Source: Candidatus Sulfotelmatobacter sp. (GTDB lineage Bacteria > Acidobacteriota > Terriglobia > Terriglobales > SbA1). Taken from it: a stretch of 23,975 bases of DNA. Every line of letters begins with the position of its first letter. Within the stretch, counting starts at the first letter, position 1. Shown here one piece after another: positions 1 to 8,526 of the stretch. The translations under genes were made by a program, and so were the position numbers. Where the stretch lies: NCBI GenBank assembly GCA_030151135.1, contig JASLEQ010000099.1, positions 1 to 23,975 on the forward strand. Reading direction: 5' to 3'. The notes under the pieces are model-generated. The model saw only the letters and a program-made list of their open reading frames with translations, had not been told where the DNA came from and searched no databases.

Positions 1-1943
1 TCCAAGACTTCTCGCACTTTTCGCGCAAGTTCTTTCAACCCGTAAGGCTTTTGCAGGAAATTCGTCTCCAGATCGACAACCTTATGATCCAACACGGTTT
101 TTCCTGCGTATCCGGACACGAACAGAAATCGGGTTTCTGGCCGCTCCAGCCTCAGTTCCTTGGCCAGTGCTCCACCGCTCAGGTTCGGCATCACCACATC
201 CGTCACCACCAGATCTATTTTGCCGGTGTGCTCTCGCGCAGTATGCATAGCCTTTTGACCGTCATCTGACTCGATAACGGCGTAGCCTTGCCCCCGCAGG
301 AACTCTGCCGTCGGGCGGCGAACGGCAGGCTCATCTTCCACTAGCAGAATCGTTTCCGACCCGCGCGCCGCCTTTTCCCCCTTATACCGGTCCACCGCTT
401 GCGGGGACTTGCTTTCCTGTACGCACGGAAGATAGATCTTGAACACGGTGCCGCAGCCCGCCTCGCTATAGACCCAAATGAACCCTTTATTTTGCTTCAC
501 AATTCCGTACACGGTAGCGAGCCCGAGCCCCGTCCCTTTTCCTGCAGGTTTCGTCGTATAAAAAGGTTCAAACACGTGCGGCATATCTTCTTTCGGTATC
601 CCCGGGCCGTTGTCGCTGACTGTAAGTAACGCGTAGTGCCCTTTCGGGATGATCGCAGGCTTCGCATGGATGTAGTCTTCATCAATACGAGCGTCCCGCG
701 TTTCCACGCGCAGATGGCCTCCCTGGGGCATCGCATCTCTGGCATTCGCTGCAAGATTCATGAGTACCTGTTCGATCTGCAGAGGATCGATCCTGACGTA
801 CCCCAGTCCTTTCCCGGGAATGAATGTAAACTCCATGTCCTCGCCGATGAGCCGGGGCAGCAGTTTCGATACGCCCGCCAATACCTGGTTCAGATCCACC
901 ACCCGAAGTGCCTGCGGCTGTTTGCGGCTGAAGGCCAGCAATTGCCGCGTCAATTCCGCGGCTCGCCGTGCTGCCAGCAGGATCTCGTGGATGTTTCCTT
1001 CCAGCGAACTGTCTGCAGGCACTCCATCCAGCGCTAGTTCGGCGTAGCTCGTGATAATAGTCAGGAGATTATTGAAGTCGTGGGCCACACCGCCGGCCAG
1101 CCTTCCAATGGCGTCCATCTTCTGCGCTTGCACTAATTGCGATTCCAGACGCAGCCTTTCCGTCAGATCGCGGCCGTTAGCAATGAAGTGCGTAATCTGG
1201 CCTTCAGAATTCCGAACCGGACAAATACTCTCTTCCACGTAATAAAGCTCACCGCTTTTCTTTCGATTCACAAGAATGCCGCGGAACACTTTTCCGGATA
1301 GCAACGAATGCCAAAGCTCGTGGTACGTGTCGGGATCCTGCTCTCCCGATTTCAGAATGCGAGGCGTTTTCCCGAGCACTTCATCTCGCGCGTACCCGGT
1401 CAGAGTTTCAAATGCCGGGTTGACGTATTCGATCACGCCCTGCCGGTTGGTGATCAAAACGGTGTCAGCAGCCTGCTCGACCGCGCTCGACAGGCGGCGA
1501 AGTAGCGACTCCGCGTTATGCCGCTGCTGCTCGAGCGAATGCAGAGCGATCGTGTTGCGGATCGTGCAAAGCAATGTCCCATCGTCCAGATGCGATTTTT
1601 GCACGCAGTTCCAGGTTCCAGCCTGAATGAGTTCAGCGACCTTCTCCTCGTCCGCGTCTTCGGTCAGCAGGACAAAGGGCAGCGACACTCCAGTGCTGAC
1701 CGACTCCGTCATCGCGCGAATCGATTCCGTATTCCCCGCTTGATACTCGAACAGGACGAGATCGAATCTCCCGCTCGGCAGCAATGCTTTTGCTTCCTCG
1801 ATCGAGGGAACATGTTCAAGTTCCACATCCAGCGCGCTGCGGTTTCTCTCGAGGATTTCACGGACTAAAAAGAAATCTTCTTCCTGCTCGCCGACAAGCA
1901 AGACGTGGAGGGGAGTGGCGGCTCTCTTTGCTGCAGTGACCAC
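1..1943 (-). CDS. Hybrid sensor histidine kinase (pseudo-REC, PAS, HisKA, HATPase_c, REC), C-terminus cut by window edge
   Basis: This is a two-component sensor kinase, open from a GTG at 1943 to the window edge (647 codons visible). AAGGAG lies seven bases before the GTG and supports this start. Seen in order: a receiver-like domain (about residues 5-125), a PAS domain (about 150-270, with VNPAFETLTGY), a HisKA box VAHDFNNLLT with the phospho-acceptor His at 288, the N box NLAANARDAMP, the G1 box DNGPGIP, FEPFYTTK and the G2 box GKGTGLGL. A normal C-terminal receiver follows (LLVEDEP, acceptor Asp582 in VVTDVVMP, Lys632 in QKPYG). The N-terminal receiver is degenerate: the acidic pair is replaced (LLVGEQEED) and the acceptor is Glu66 (FDLVLFEYQ). 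No transmembrane segment is visible, so a soluble cytoplasmic sensor is likely. Its signal and its output partner cannot be read from the window. Only the last few residues should be missing. Confidence 0.93.
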   Translation of the reverse strand, partial: MVTAAKRAATPLHVLLVGEQEEDFFLVREILERNRSALDVELEHVPSIEEAKALLPSGRFDLVLFEYQAGNTESIRAMTESVSTGVSLPFVLLTEDADEEKVAELIQAGTWNCVQKSHLDDGTLLCTIRNTIALHSLEQQRHNAESLLRRLSSAVEQAADTVLITNRQGVIEYVNPAFETLTGYARDEVLGKTPRILKSGEQDPDTYHELWHSLLSGKVFRGILVNRKKSGELYYVEESICPVRNSEGQITHFIANGRDLTERLRLESQLVQAQKMDAIGRLAGGVAHDFNNLLTIITSYAELALDGVPADSSLEGNIHEILLAARRAAELTRQLLAFSRKQPQALRVVDLNQVLAGVSKLLPRLIGEDMEFTFIPGKGLGYVRIDPLQIEQVLMNLAANARDAMPQGGHLRVETRDARIDEDYIHAKPAIIPKGHYALLTVSDNGPGIPKEDMPHVFEPFYTTKPAGKGTGLGLATVYGIVKQNKGFIWVYSEAGCGTVFKIYLPCVQESKSPQAVDRYKGEKAARGSETILLVEDEPAVRRPTAEFLRGQGYAVIESDDGQKAMHTAREHTGKIDLVVTDVVMPNLSGGALAKELRLERPETRFLFVSGYAGKTVLDHKVVDLETNFLQKPYGLKELARKVREVL

Positions 1944-2298
1944 GGGTGAACTCCTTAACTGGTTACTATCGGAATCGCCAAGCAGGAGTTTAGGCGGCCC
2001 TACGGAAGGGAACGTGCCGAGAACAACAGAAGTTAGACAATTGTTATCTCTTTTCATTGTTCGTCCCAATTGACTCCCCCGCTGTTAACCAATTCACGTG
2101 TGCTCCGTCTAAAAGACCAAGGTTCGGTACATCAATTTCTGCGGAAATCAATGGAACGCGACGACGACGCCATACGTATAAAGAAACTAAGCGGCTTTGT
2201 CTGACTTGGAGGGTCGTCGGCGGCAGCTGTATTCCTTCGCAGAAGCTTCACCGACCAGAGCGATTTCCAGGCGTTGTACTGCACTTACTGGGGGAAGT
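1944..2298. other. Divergent intergenic region between histidine kinase and winged-helix gene
   Basis: These 355 bases hold no convincing gene. An open frame of 34 codons extends the downstream plus-strand gene back to a TTG at 2197, but it has no ribosome-binding site and an unstructured composition, so it is treated as leader. A TATAAA at 2177-2182 resembles a -10 box for the plus-strand gene, but no good -35 sits 16-18 bases before it. An 8-bp palindrome ACAATTGT lies at 2037-2044 on the histidine kinase side. Both are weak. Confidence 0.5.
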
Positions 2299-2817
2299 AT
2301 GGAAAATCCTGAAAGATCCAACGCAGGCTCGATTCGGCCGGTCGACAGGTACGACATCGGTCATGTGCAAGAGGTTGTGCGGCAGGCACATGACGAATTG
2401 CGGCAGCTGATGCAACAACGCGCCGATATTATGAAGCGCATCGGAACCGTCAAGCAGACTATTTCAGGACTTGCGAATCTGTTCGGCGACGGCGTTCTAA
2501 ACGAGGAACTCATGGAACTGGTCGACCGGAAGAGTAACGGCCGCCAGCCCGGCTTCACCAAAGCCTGCCGGATGATCCTCATGGAGTCGGGTCGCGCCAT
2601 GAATTCCCGCGATATCTGCGATTATTTTCAGGAGAAAATGCCCGCCCTGCTGGCCCGCCATAAGGATCCCATGGCTTCGGTTACCACGGTCTTGAATCGC
2701 CTGGTGGATTACGGAGAAGCCGAGGCGGTAGTTGCTAACGGGCGCCGCGCATGGCGCTGGGTGTCTGATCCCGAGCAGCCGCAGAAGTCCGATCTCGAAG
2801 CGGGCCTCATCGCCTGA
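2299..2817 (+). CDS. Coiled-coil plus winged-helix protein of unknown function (HARE-HTH-like)
   Basis: A 172-residue soluble protein. The start is the ATG at 2299, placed after GGGGGAAGT; the frame is open upstream but without a ribosome site. Residues about 20-60 are charged and helical (HVQEVVRQAHDELRQLMQQR), consistent with a short coiled coil. Residues about 90-160 look like a winged helix: TKACRMILMESGRAMNSRDI, a second helix, then VTTVLNRLVDYGEAEAV and a GRRAWRW wing. This layout resembles the HARE-HTH/winged-helix domains found in transcription-related and restriction-related proteins (inference from pattern). A DNA-binding or regulatory role is plausible, but no target is evident. 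It is convergent with the exporter operon and divergent from the histidine kinase, so it is probably transcribed alone. Confidence 0.8.
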   Translation: MENPERSNAGSIRPVDRYDIGHVQEVVRQAHDELRQLMQQRADIMKRIGTVKQTISGLANLFGDGVLNEELMELVDRKSNGRQPGFTKACRMILMESGRAMNSRDICDYFQEKMPALLARHKDPMASVTTVLNRLVDYGEAEAVVANGRRAWRWVSDPEQPQKSDLEAGLIA

Positions 2818-2828
2818 CCGAGGCCCGC
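2800..2828. terminator. Putative hairpin between convergent genes, overlapping a stop codon
   Basis: GCGGGCCTC (2800-2808) pairs perfectly with GAGGCCCGC (2820-2828) around an 11-base loop that contains the TGA of the winged-helix gene. The stem is nearly all G and C. No U-rich tail follows on either strand, so factor-independent termination is not assured. A 12-bp perfect palindrome GTTAGATCTAAC follows at 2837-2848 and overlaps the stop codon of the facing ABC ATPase gene. Confidence 0.4.
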
Positions 2829-2843
2829 ATTCTAAAGTTAGAT

Positions 2844-3572
2844 CTAACGGCCGGAGCCGTTCTCGGGCGGTAGCAGCATGCCTTTTTCAAGATGCCGCGT
2901 CACGTGCGCGTAGGACGCCGCATGCGGATCGTGCGTCACCATCACGATCGTCTTGCCGAAGTCTTCATTGAGTCGCTTCAGGATCTCAAGCACCTCGGTC
3001 GCCGAGTGGCTGTCGAGGTCTCCCGTCGGCTCGTCCGCCAGCAACAACGTCGGATCGCTGACGATCGCCCGCGCAATCGCTACTCTCTGCTCCTGACCGC
3101 CGGACAGTTGTTTAGGAAGATGGTGGACCCGCTCTTCCAGCCCTACTAACTTCAGTGCCGTCATCACGTGATCGCGACGTTGCTGTGCGTTCAGCTTGGT
3201 CAGCAGCAGCGGCAACTCCACATTTTCGAAGGCAGTCAGCACTGGAATCAGATTGAATGTCTGAAACACGTACCCGATGTGTTCGTTTCGCCACCGGGCA
3301 ATCTGCGCGTCGTTGAAGCGGAAAATATCCTGTCCCTGCACCAGAAGCTCTCCTGACGTCGGCCGGTCAATCGCCGCAATCATGTTCAGAAGAGTAGTCT
3401 TCCCTGAACCGGAAGGCCCCATCAATGCCAGGAACTCGCCTTTTGCGATGTCAATCGAGACATCGTCGAGAGCCGTGACCTGGAATGCATCACGCTTGAA
3501 AATCTTGCTGACACCGCGAACCTGCACGACCTGTGTGCTCGTGGCAACGTTGGTAGATGCGACTGTGCTCAT
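2844..3572 (-). CDS. ABC exporter ATPase, MacB/LolD type
   Basis: This 242-residue nucleotide-binding subunit powers the exporter encoded by the genes upstream of it. Visible motifs: Walker A GPSGSGKT (52-59), Q-loop Gln104 in YVFQTFNL, signature LSGGQ (156-160, followed by EQRVAIARA), Walker [13 protein letters not shown] (about 176-187) and H-loop His214 in VMVTHD. The length and the [10 protein letters not shown] pattern are typical of the MacB/LolD/FtsE group, which pairs with FtsX-like permeases. The start ATG overlaps the stop of the adaptor gene (ATGA), and AAGGGG lies just upstream, so translation is coupled. It is the last gene of a five-gene minus-strand operon. The substrate cannot be inferred. 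Confidence 0.95.
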   Translation of the reverse strand: MSTVASTNVATSTQVVQVRGVSKIFKRDAFQVTALDDVSIDIAKGEFLALMGPSGSGKTTLLNMIAAIDRPTSGELLVQGQDIFRFNDAQIARWRNEHIGYVFQTFNLIPVLTAFENVELPLLLTKLNAQQRRDHVMTALKLVGLEERVHHLPKQLSGGQEQRVAIARAIVSDPTLLLADEPTGDLDSHSATEVLEILKRLNEDFGKTIVMVTHDPHAASYAHVTRHLEKGMLLPPENGSGR

Positions 3573-4957
3573 GATTGCCCCTTAATTTTAATTTTGTCCC
3601 CGTCCTTCAAAGTTGTGGGCGCGGCCGTAATCACGCTCTCGCCCCCGACAAGTCCATCGACAACAGCGCCGTCGGCGCGCTGACTGACAATGTGAACTTC
3701 CCGCGAAACGGCTTTTCCGTTATAGGCAAGAAGAACAACTTTCTTGCCATCCCGATCTCTCATCGCCGTTGCCGGCACAAACACTCCCGCAGGCTCTTTC
3801 GAATCTTTCGGCTTTTCGTTGGCGAGGAAGCGCACCGTCGCGTTCATCTCCGGCCGAAGCTGCACATCCGGATACTTCCCGGGATTCAGCACCTGCACCT
3901 TGACCTGCACTGTCGCCTTCTGCCGGTTCGCCTCTGGAGAGATCTGCGCGATCTGGCCGTCGTACTGTTTATCCGGATAAGCGTCGGTCGTAACGATCGC
4001 TTTCTGTGCCGGTCCGAGCCGCGCGAAATCCGCTTGCGCGATATCCAGCTCAACTTGCAGATCGTTCAAATCAGCCAGCGAGACGACCGATCCTTGGGGC
4101 CCGCCCGCTGCCGCGCTCGCAAACTGTGCCGTGATCAACTCGCCTTTTTCCGCGGTGCGATCCAGTATCGTTCCGGTTACCGGTGCCTTGATCACCGTCG
4201 CTTCCAGCTGAGATTGCGCGTAGTCCAACTGTCCTTGCGCTTGCAGCAGCGCACCCTGTGCCCGCTCCAGTTCCTCGGGCCTCGGACCGATCTTCGCAAG
4301 CTGGAACCCTTTGTCGAGCGAGTTGACGCGCTGCTGGTCCGCTTCATATTTCGCCGTAGCATCATCGAGCTGCTGCCGCGAGACCACTCCTCCGCTGGCT
4401 AATTCTTTGGTGCGGTCGAGAGTCAACTTATCGTTGACCAGCGTTGCACGCGCCTCATCCAGATTGTGCTGCGCCTGGGCAATCTCTTCCGGACGCGAGC
4501 CATGCTGGAGTTCTTGCAGGTAGGCCTTCGCATTTTCCACGGCGCCCTTCGCTTGTTCGTACGAAGCGCGGAACTCCTGATCTTCCAGCCGGACAATGAC
4601 CTGTCCTTCTTTTACCTTGTCGCCTTTCTCTACGCCGATCCACATCAGCCGCCCGGTGACCTTCGAGTTCACGTTGATCGTGTGGTGCGCCACGATATAA
4701 CCCGTAGCCGAAAGCACCACGCCACCCGGATCGCTGTCACTGGTCTGCGCCGCTGCCCGCACGACCTCGACCTCTGGTACATCTGCCGAGAAGGCGCGGT
4801 ACGCCAGCGTAAGAACGCCAAGCAGAACGACGAGACCGATGCCGACTACGATGTAACGACGCGCCCACACCGGCGGCTCGCCACCGCCGTTGTCGCTGCG
4901 CTGCGAACGGTCGATGCGCAGGCTCTGCAGGTCTTGATGCTTCGTATCAATCGCCAT
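3569..4957 (-). CDS. HlyD/RND-type periplasmic adaptor subunit of the ABC exporter
   Basis: A 462-residue membrane fusion protein that should bridge the inner-membrane permeases to an outer-membrane channel. There is one N-terminal transmembrane segment (about 35-54). It is followed by the first half of a lipoyl-like fold ([20 protein letters not shown]), a long helical hairpin rich in Gln/Glu/Ala (about 130-245), the second lipoyl half ([20 protein letters not shown]) and beta-barrel and membrane-proximal domains ending at IKIKGQS. This is the MacA/DevB architecture. It overlaps the ATPase gene by four bases and lies 63 bases downstream of the third permease. No outer-membrane TolC-like factor is encoded in the window, so the complex presumably recruits one made elsewhere. 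The start has GAGAG a few bases upstream. Confidence 0.93.
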   Translation of the reverse strand: MAIDTKHQDLQSLRIDRSQRSDNGGGEPPVWARRYIVVGIGLVVLLGVLTLAYRAFSADVPEVEVVRAAAQTSDSDPGGVVLSATGYIVAHHTINVNSKVTGRLMWIGVEKGDKVKEGQVIVRLEDQEFRASYEQAKGAVENAKAYLQELQHGSRPEEIAQAQHNLDEARATLVNDKLTLDRTKELASGGVVSRQQLDDATAKYEADQQRVNSLDKGFQLAKIGPRPEELERAQGALLQAQGQLDYAQSQLEATVIKAPVTGTILDRTAEKGELITAQFASAAAGGPQGSVVSLADLNDLQVELDIAQADFARLGPAQKAIVTTDAYPDKQYDGQIAQISPEANRQKATVQVKVQVLNPGKYPDVQLRPEMNATVRFLANEKPKDSKEPAGVFVPATAMRDRDGKKVVLLAYNGKAVSREVHIVSQRADGAVVDGLVGGESVITAAPTTLKDGDKIKIKGQS

Positions 4958-5020
4958 AATGCTCTCTACGACTCCGCTTCCTCAAAAGTTCGCTCGTCCC
5001 GCTAACCTGGCTGGCAAAAA

Positions 5021-6211
5021 CTATCCACGTAGTGCATTCAAGATATTCTGTCGCGCTGCATGCCAGGCAGGAGCCAGTCCTCCCACAAATCCCATCACCA
5101 ACGCGAAGATCATGGCACGCGTCGCCACTGCCGGTGTAATACGCAGCGCAAACACCACTTCGCTGAATGTCACCGCATTCGATGTCCCAGTCTGCATCCC
5201 ATTGAACGGAAGCATCAGGACAATTCCCACCAAGGCTCCCAGCAGCGCGATCAGTAACGACTCCAGCACGAAAGAAGTGAGAATCGCCGGCCTGGAGAAT
5301 CCGATCACGCGAAGTGTCGCGATCTCTCGGCCACGATAGGCAACTGCTGCATACATCGTGTTCATCGCCGCGAAGATGGATCCAATCGCCATGATGATTC
5401 CCACCACGTATCCAATCACTTTGATCGGCGTCCCGGAACTGGTCTGCTTCGCGTAATAATCGCTCTCCAACATTCCCTCAAGTTTCAAGCGCTGGTCGTC
5501 GCTTACGCGATTCTTCAAAGCCTCGGCGGAAATTGCATCCGTCGCTCGCAAGTACGCCGACGCAAATCCTCCCTGCCGATCGAAGTCCGACGCCATCTGA
5601 TTTACGTCGCCCCAGACTTCCGACTCGTAAGCTGAACCGCCGGCGTCAAACACACCCACAACTTTCCACTGGCCTTTGCCGAACTCCATGGTGTCGCCGA
5701 TATTGGCATGCGTGAACCGGTCCTGGATCGACTTGCTGACGACCACCTCTCGTTGACCCGTCTGAAACCAGCGCCCCGCAATCAGTTTCACCGGAGGCTG
5801 TTTCCCAGGTTCATCCGGCGTTTGCCGCATCTCCAAGCCTGCGGGCATCATCCCGCGCACCGTAACGTTGACTTCGCCCGTACCATCCTTGCGTGGCAGC
5901 ACAATCACTACGACCCACTCGCCCGATACCATGGGCTGCCCGTCTTTCGTGGTCGCGATTCCAGGCAAAGTTTTCAGTGTAGGAAACAGGGAAGCGTCGA
6001 ATCCGCCGGAAAGTTCCGCTTCCGATCCCTTTCGCAGCACAAGCACATTCTTGGGGCTTCCACTGCTGACGAACGCGCGGTCGAGTCCCGCCACCAGCGC
6101 CATCAAGAAAATCGCGGTCGTGACCGTAAGCGCAATCCCGAGGGCCGTCATGACCGTGAGCCCTTTCCGAAGCTTCAGATTGCGGACGTTGTAGCTGATG
6201 GGTATCGCCAT
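5021..6211 (-). CDS. FtsX/MacB-like ABC transporter permease (third permease of the operon)
   Basis: A 396-residue permease. I chose the ATG at 6211 (MAIPISYNVRNLKLRKG) because GGAG lies five bases upstream; an in-frame GTG at 6226 overlaps the previous gene but has a poorer context. There is one N-terminal membrane helix (TALGIALTVTTAIFLMALV), a large extracytoplasmic domain (about residues 40-260), and three C-terminal helices in the FtsX fold (VIGYVVGIIMAIGSIFAAMN, a central pair near 310-340, and a last one near 370-385), ending ARQNILNALRG. The motif YRGREIATLRVIGFSR is the usual cytoplasmic coupling-helix region. It differs from the two upstream permeases more than they differ from each other. 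It probably forms a heteromeric channel with them. Confidence 0.92.
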   Translation of the reverse strand: MAIPISYNVRNLKLRKGLTVMTALGIALTVTTAIFLMALVAGLDRAFVSSGSPKNVLVLRKGSEAELSGGFDASLFPTLKTLPGIATTKDGQPMVSGEWVVVIVLPRKDGTGEVNVTVRGMMPAGLEMRQTPDEPGKQPPVKLIAGRWFQTGQREVVVSKSIQDRFTHANIGDTMEFGKGQWKVVGVFDAGGSAYESEVWGDVNQMASDFDRQGGFASAYLRATDAISAEALKNRVSDDQRLKLEGMLESDYYAKQTSSGTPIKVIGYVVGIIMAIGSIFAAMNTMYAAVAYRGREIATLRVIGFSRPAILTSFVLESLLIALLGALVGIVLMLPFNGMQTGTSNAVTFSEVVFALRITPAVATRAMIFALVMGFVGGLAPAWHAARQNILNALRG

Positions 6212-6222
6212 AAATTCTCCAC

Positions 6223-7374
6223 TCACCCAATGTGACGCAGTGCGTCCACTATGTTCAGTCTCGATACTCGATGCGCCGGCACATAACCACTGACCACGCC
6301 CAGGATCAGGGCGATCAGCAACGACATCCCTGCGGTTGGAACGTTGACCTTCATATTCAGCGGAATGCCCAGTCCGATGAAGCTGTGCGTCAATCCGGTG
6401 ATCACCGGGATCGCGATCAGAATGCCAAGCATCCCGCCCGCCAGGGCCAAAGCGACGGATTCGCTGATAAAGATGGAAAGCACCCCTTGCCGCGTGAATC
6501 CAAGAGTCTTCAGCACTGCCACTTCCCGCGTGCGGCTACGTACCGACATCGCCATCGTGTTCGCCGACACCAGCATGATCGCGAACACCACCGCCCCGCA
6601 GATGCTTAAGATGAACGCCTTCACGTTGCCCAGCGACGCGACAAACCCAAGCTGAAAAGCTCTCTCGCTTTCGGTCTTCGTCTGTAGCGGAGAGTTGTGA
6701 AACATCCCGTCGATCTCGCCCGATGCCCGCGCCACGTTATCGGCAGAATCTACCTGGGCCGCATACCAACCCGCCTGTCCTTTGAACCACGGCACCGCTT
6801 CTTCCAGATATTTCGCGTCGAAGTACAACGCGTTCTGAGGCGGATCGCGATGATAGATTCCGCGAATCGCCAGGTTCAGATCCACCGGGAAAATATTCCT
6901 CTGCAGCGTGATGTGGTCGCCGATCTTCCATCCGTATTTCTTCGCCAGCGTCACATCCACTATGCATCCTGCGCGGTCATGCTGCCAGTCTTTCACCTGA
7001 TCGTCGGGGATAATCTTGTCCGAAGCCACTTTCAGATATTCCTCTGGATCCGTCGCCAGTTGCGCAAAGAAGTGCTCCGGACGATCGTCAATGTAGCGCC
7101 CGCCAAACCAGGTGATCGGCGCGATCGCGGTAATTCCTTGAACGGCTCGGATCTTTTCTCGGTAATAGGCCGGCAAGAAAAATGCCAGCGAAACACGATC
7201 GCGAATAACCAGCCGGCGCGATGCCTCGGGCGCAACCTGGTCGACGTAAAACGACCGCCAGATGCAGATCATCAGCGTCAGCAGAAGCAGCGAGAAGCTG
7301 ATGCTGACCATCGTCAGCAGGCTGCGCCGCTTGTTGCGAAACGTGTTCCGGACGATAAAGCTTCCCATCGTCAT
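6223..7374 (-). CDS. FtsX/MacB-like ABC transporter permease (second permease, tandem paralogue)
   Basis: A 383-residue permease with the FtsX fold: an N-terminal helix (LLTMVSISFSLLLLTLMICI), a periplasmic domain, and three C-terminal helices beginning near AFILSICGAVVFAIMLVSAN. The coupling region reads RSRTREVAVLKTLGFTRQGV. It is a close paralogue of the gene just upstream: both contain RNKRRS, TDPEE, KYGW, QTKTESE/PTKTESE, GNVKAFILSIC and a NIVDALRHIG/NIVDGLRHIG end, along the whole length. Only three bases separate the two genes, which indicates a tandem duplication. The next permease begins within a few bases of its stop. The ATG at 7374 fits; a second ATG two codons later is possible. 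Confidence 0.93.
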   Translation of the reverse strand: MTMGSFIVRNTFRNKRRSLLTMVSISFSLLLLTLMICIWRSFYVDQVAPEASRRLVIRDRVSLAFFLPAYYREKIRAVQGITAIAPITWFGGRYIDDRPEHFFAQLATDPEEYLKVASDKIIPDDQVKDWQHDRAGCIVDVTLAKKYGWKIGDHITLQRNIFPVDLNLAIRGIYHRDPPQNALYFDAKYLEEAVPWFKGQAGWYAAQVDSADNVARASGEIDGMFHNSPLQTKTESERAFQLGFVASLGNVKAFILSICGAVVFAIMLVSANTMAMSVRSRTREVAVLKTLGFTRQGVLSIFISESVALALAGGMLGILIAIPVITGLTHSFIGLGIPLNMKVNVPTAGMSLLIALILGVVSGYVPAHRVSRLNIVDALRHIG

Positions 7375-7377
7375 AGA

Positions 7378-8526
7378 TCACCCGATATGCCGCAGTCCAT
7401 CCACAATATTGATCTGAGACGCGTGATATGACGGCAGCGCAGAACTCAGCAGCCCCACAATTCCCGAGGTCGCCAGCGCCAGAACCCAGATAGACGGCGT
7501 GACCTGCATCGGGAAGAAGCTGATGAACTGCTTGGAGTGCGTAAGGCCATACACCATCAGCCACCCGAAGCTGGCGCCAATCACACCGCCCGCAATCGAT
7601 AACGCCACCGCTTCACTGATGAACAGCCCTAAAACTCCTCGCCGTGTGAAGCCCAGAGTCTTCAGGACAGCCACTTCCCGAGTTCGCTCGCGAATCGACA
7701 TTGCCATCGTGTTGGCTGACACCAGCAGGGTCGCAAATACCACGGCTGAGCAAATGCTCAGGATGAATGCCTTCACGTTGCCCATCATGGCAACGAATTC
7801 CAGGCCAAAAGCTTTTTCGCTCTCCGTTTTTGTCGGTTGCGGCGAGTTGCGGAACATATCGTCTACTGCGCTCGCGATTGTGCTCACATCCGAGGGCGAC
7901 GCGGCCAGGATGCTGAATGTCCCGGCTTGCCCTTTGAAAAACGACACTGCTTCCTCGACATATTTCGTGTTGTAGTACACCGACTTGTTGTCGGGACTCG
8001 AATGAAAGATTCCACGAATATTCAGTTCCAGATTGACCGGGTAAATCGTGCCCTGCAGCACGATCCGGTCCCCAAGCTTCCAGCCATATTTGTTGGCAAG
8101 AAAGTCGTCAACTATCACGCCCTGTCGATCCCTCTGCCAGGCCTTGATCTGGTCTTCCGGCATCGAGATATCGCGGAACGTCTTGAAGAATTCCTCCGGA
8201 TCGGTTCCGAACTGCGCGAAGAAGTTTTCCGGCTTTTGATCTTTATAAATTCCGCCAAACCATGAAACCGGAACCACAGAAACGACTCCCGGAAGCGCAC
8301 GGATCTTCTCGCGATAGAAGCCGGGCAGCGCAAACGTCAACGACACTCGATGTCTCACCACCAGACGCTGCGCCGATTCTGCGCTGCCCTGATCCAGATA
8401 GAACGAATGCCAGATCGTCATCATCAGCGTCAGCAGGAGCAGCGAAAACGCGATGCTCAATACCGTCAGCACGCTGCGGCGCTTGTTGCGAAAGGCGTTC
8501 TTGGTCACAAATCGGGACAACGTCAT
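7378..8526 (-). CDS. FtsX/MacB-like ABC transporter permease (first gene of the operon)
   Basis: A 382-residue permease. The start is placed at the ATG at 8526 (MTLSRFVTKNAFRNKRRS), with GGAG seven bases upstream, because this matches the N-terminus of the paralogous downstream gene. The frame is open further upstream to 8592 but would add a non-homologous hydrophobic tail. There is an N-terminal helix (VLTVLSIAFSLLLLTLMMTI), a periplasmic domain and three C-terminal helices. The cytoplasmic segment is RERTREVAVLKTLGFTRRGV. It is the promoter-proximal gene of the exporter operon, and the long divergent region upstream should hold the operon promoter. Homology places it in the MacB/FtsX permease superfamily; the exported substrate is unknown. 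Confidence 0.93.
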   Translation of the reverse strand: MTLSRFVTKNAFRNKRRSVLTVLSIAFSLLLLTLMMTIWHSFYLDQGSAESAQRLVVRHRVSLTFALPGFYREKIRALPGVVSVVPVSWFGGIYKDQKPENFFAQFGTDPEEFFKTFRDISMPEDQIKAWQRDRQGVIVDDFLANKYGWKLGDRIVLQGTIYPVNLELNIRGIFHSSPDNKSVYYNTKYVEEAVSFFKGQAGTFSILAASPSDVSTIASAVDDMFRNSPQPTKTESEKAFGLEFVAMMGNVKAFILSICSAVVFATLLVSANTMAMSIRERTREVAVLKTLGFTRRGVLGLFISEAVALSIAGGVIGASFGWLMVYGLTHSKQFISFFPMQVTPSIWVLALATSGIVGLLSSALPSYHASQINIVDGLRHIG

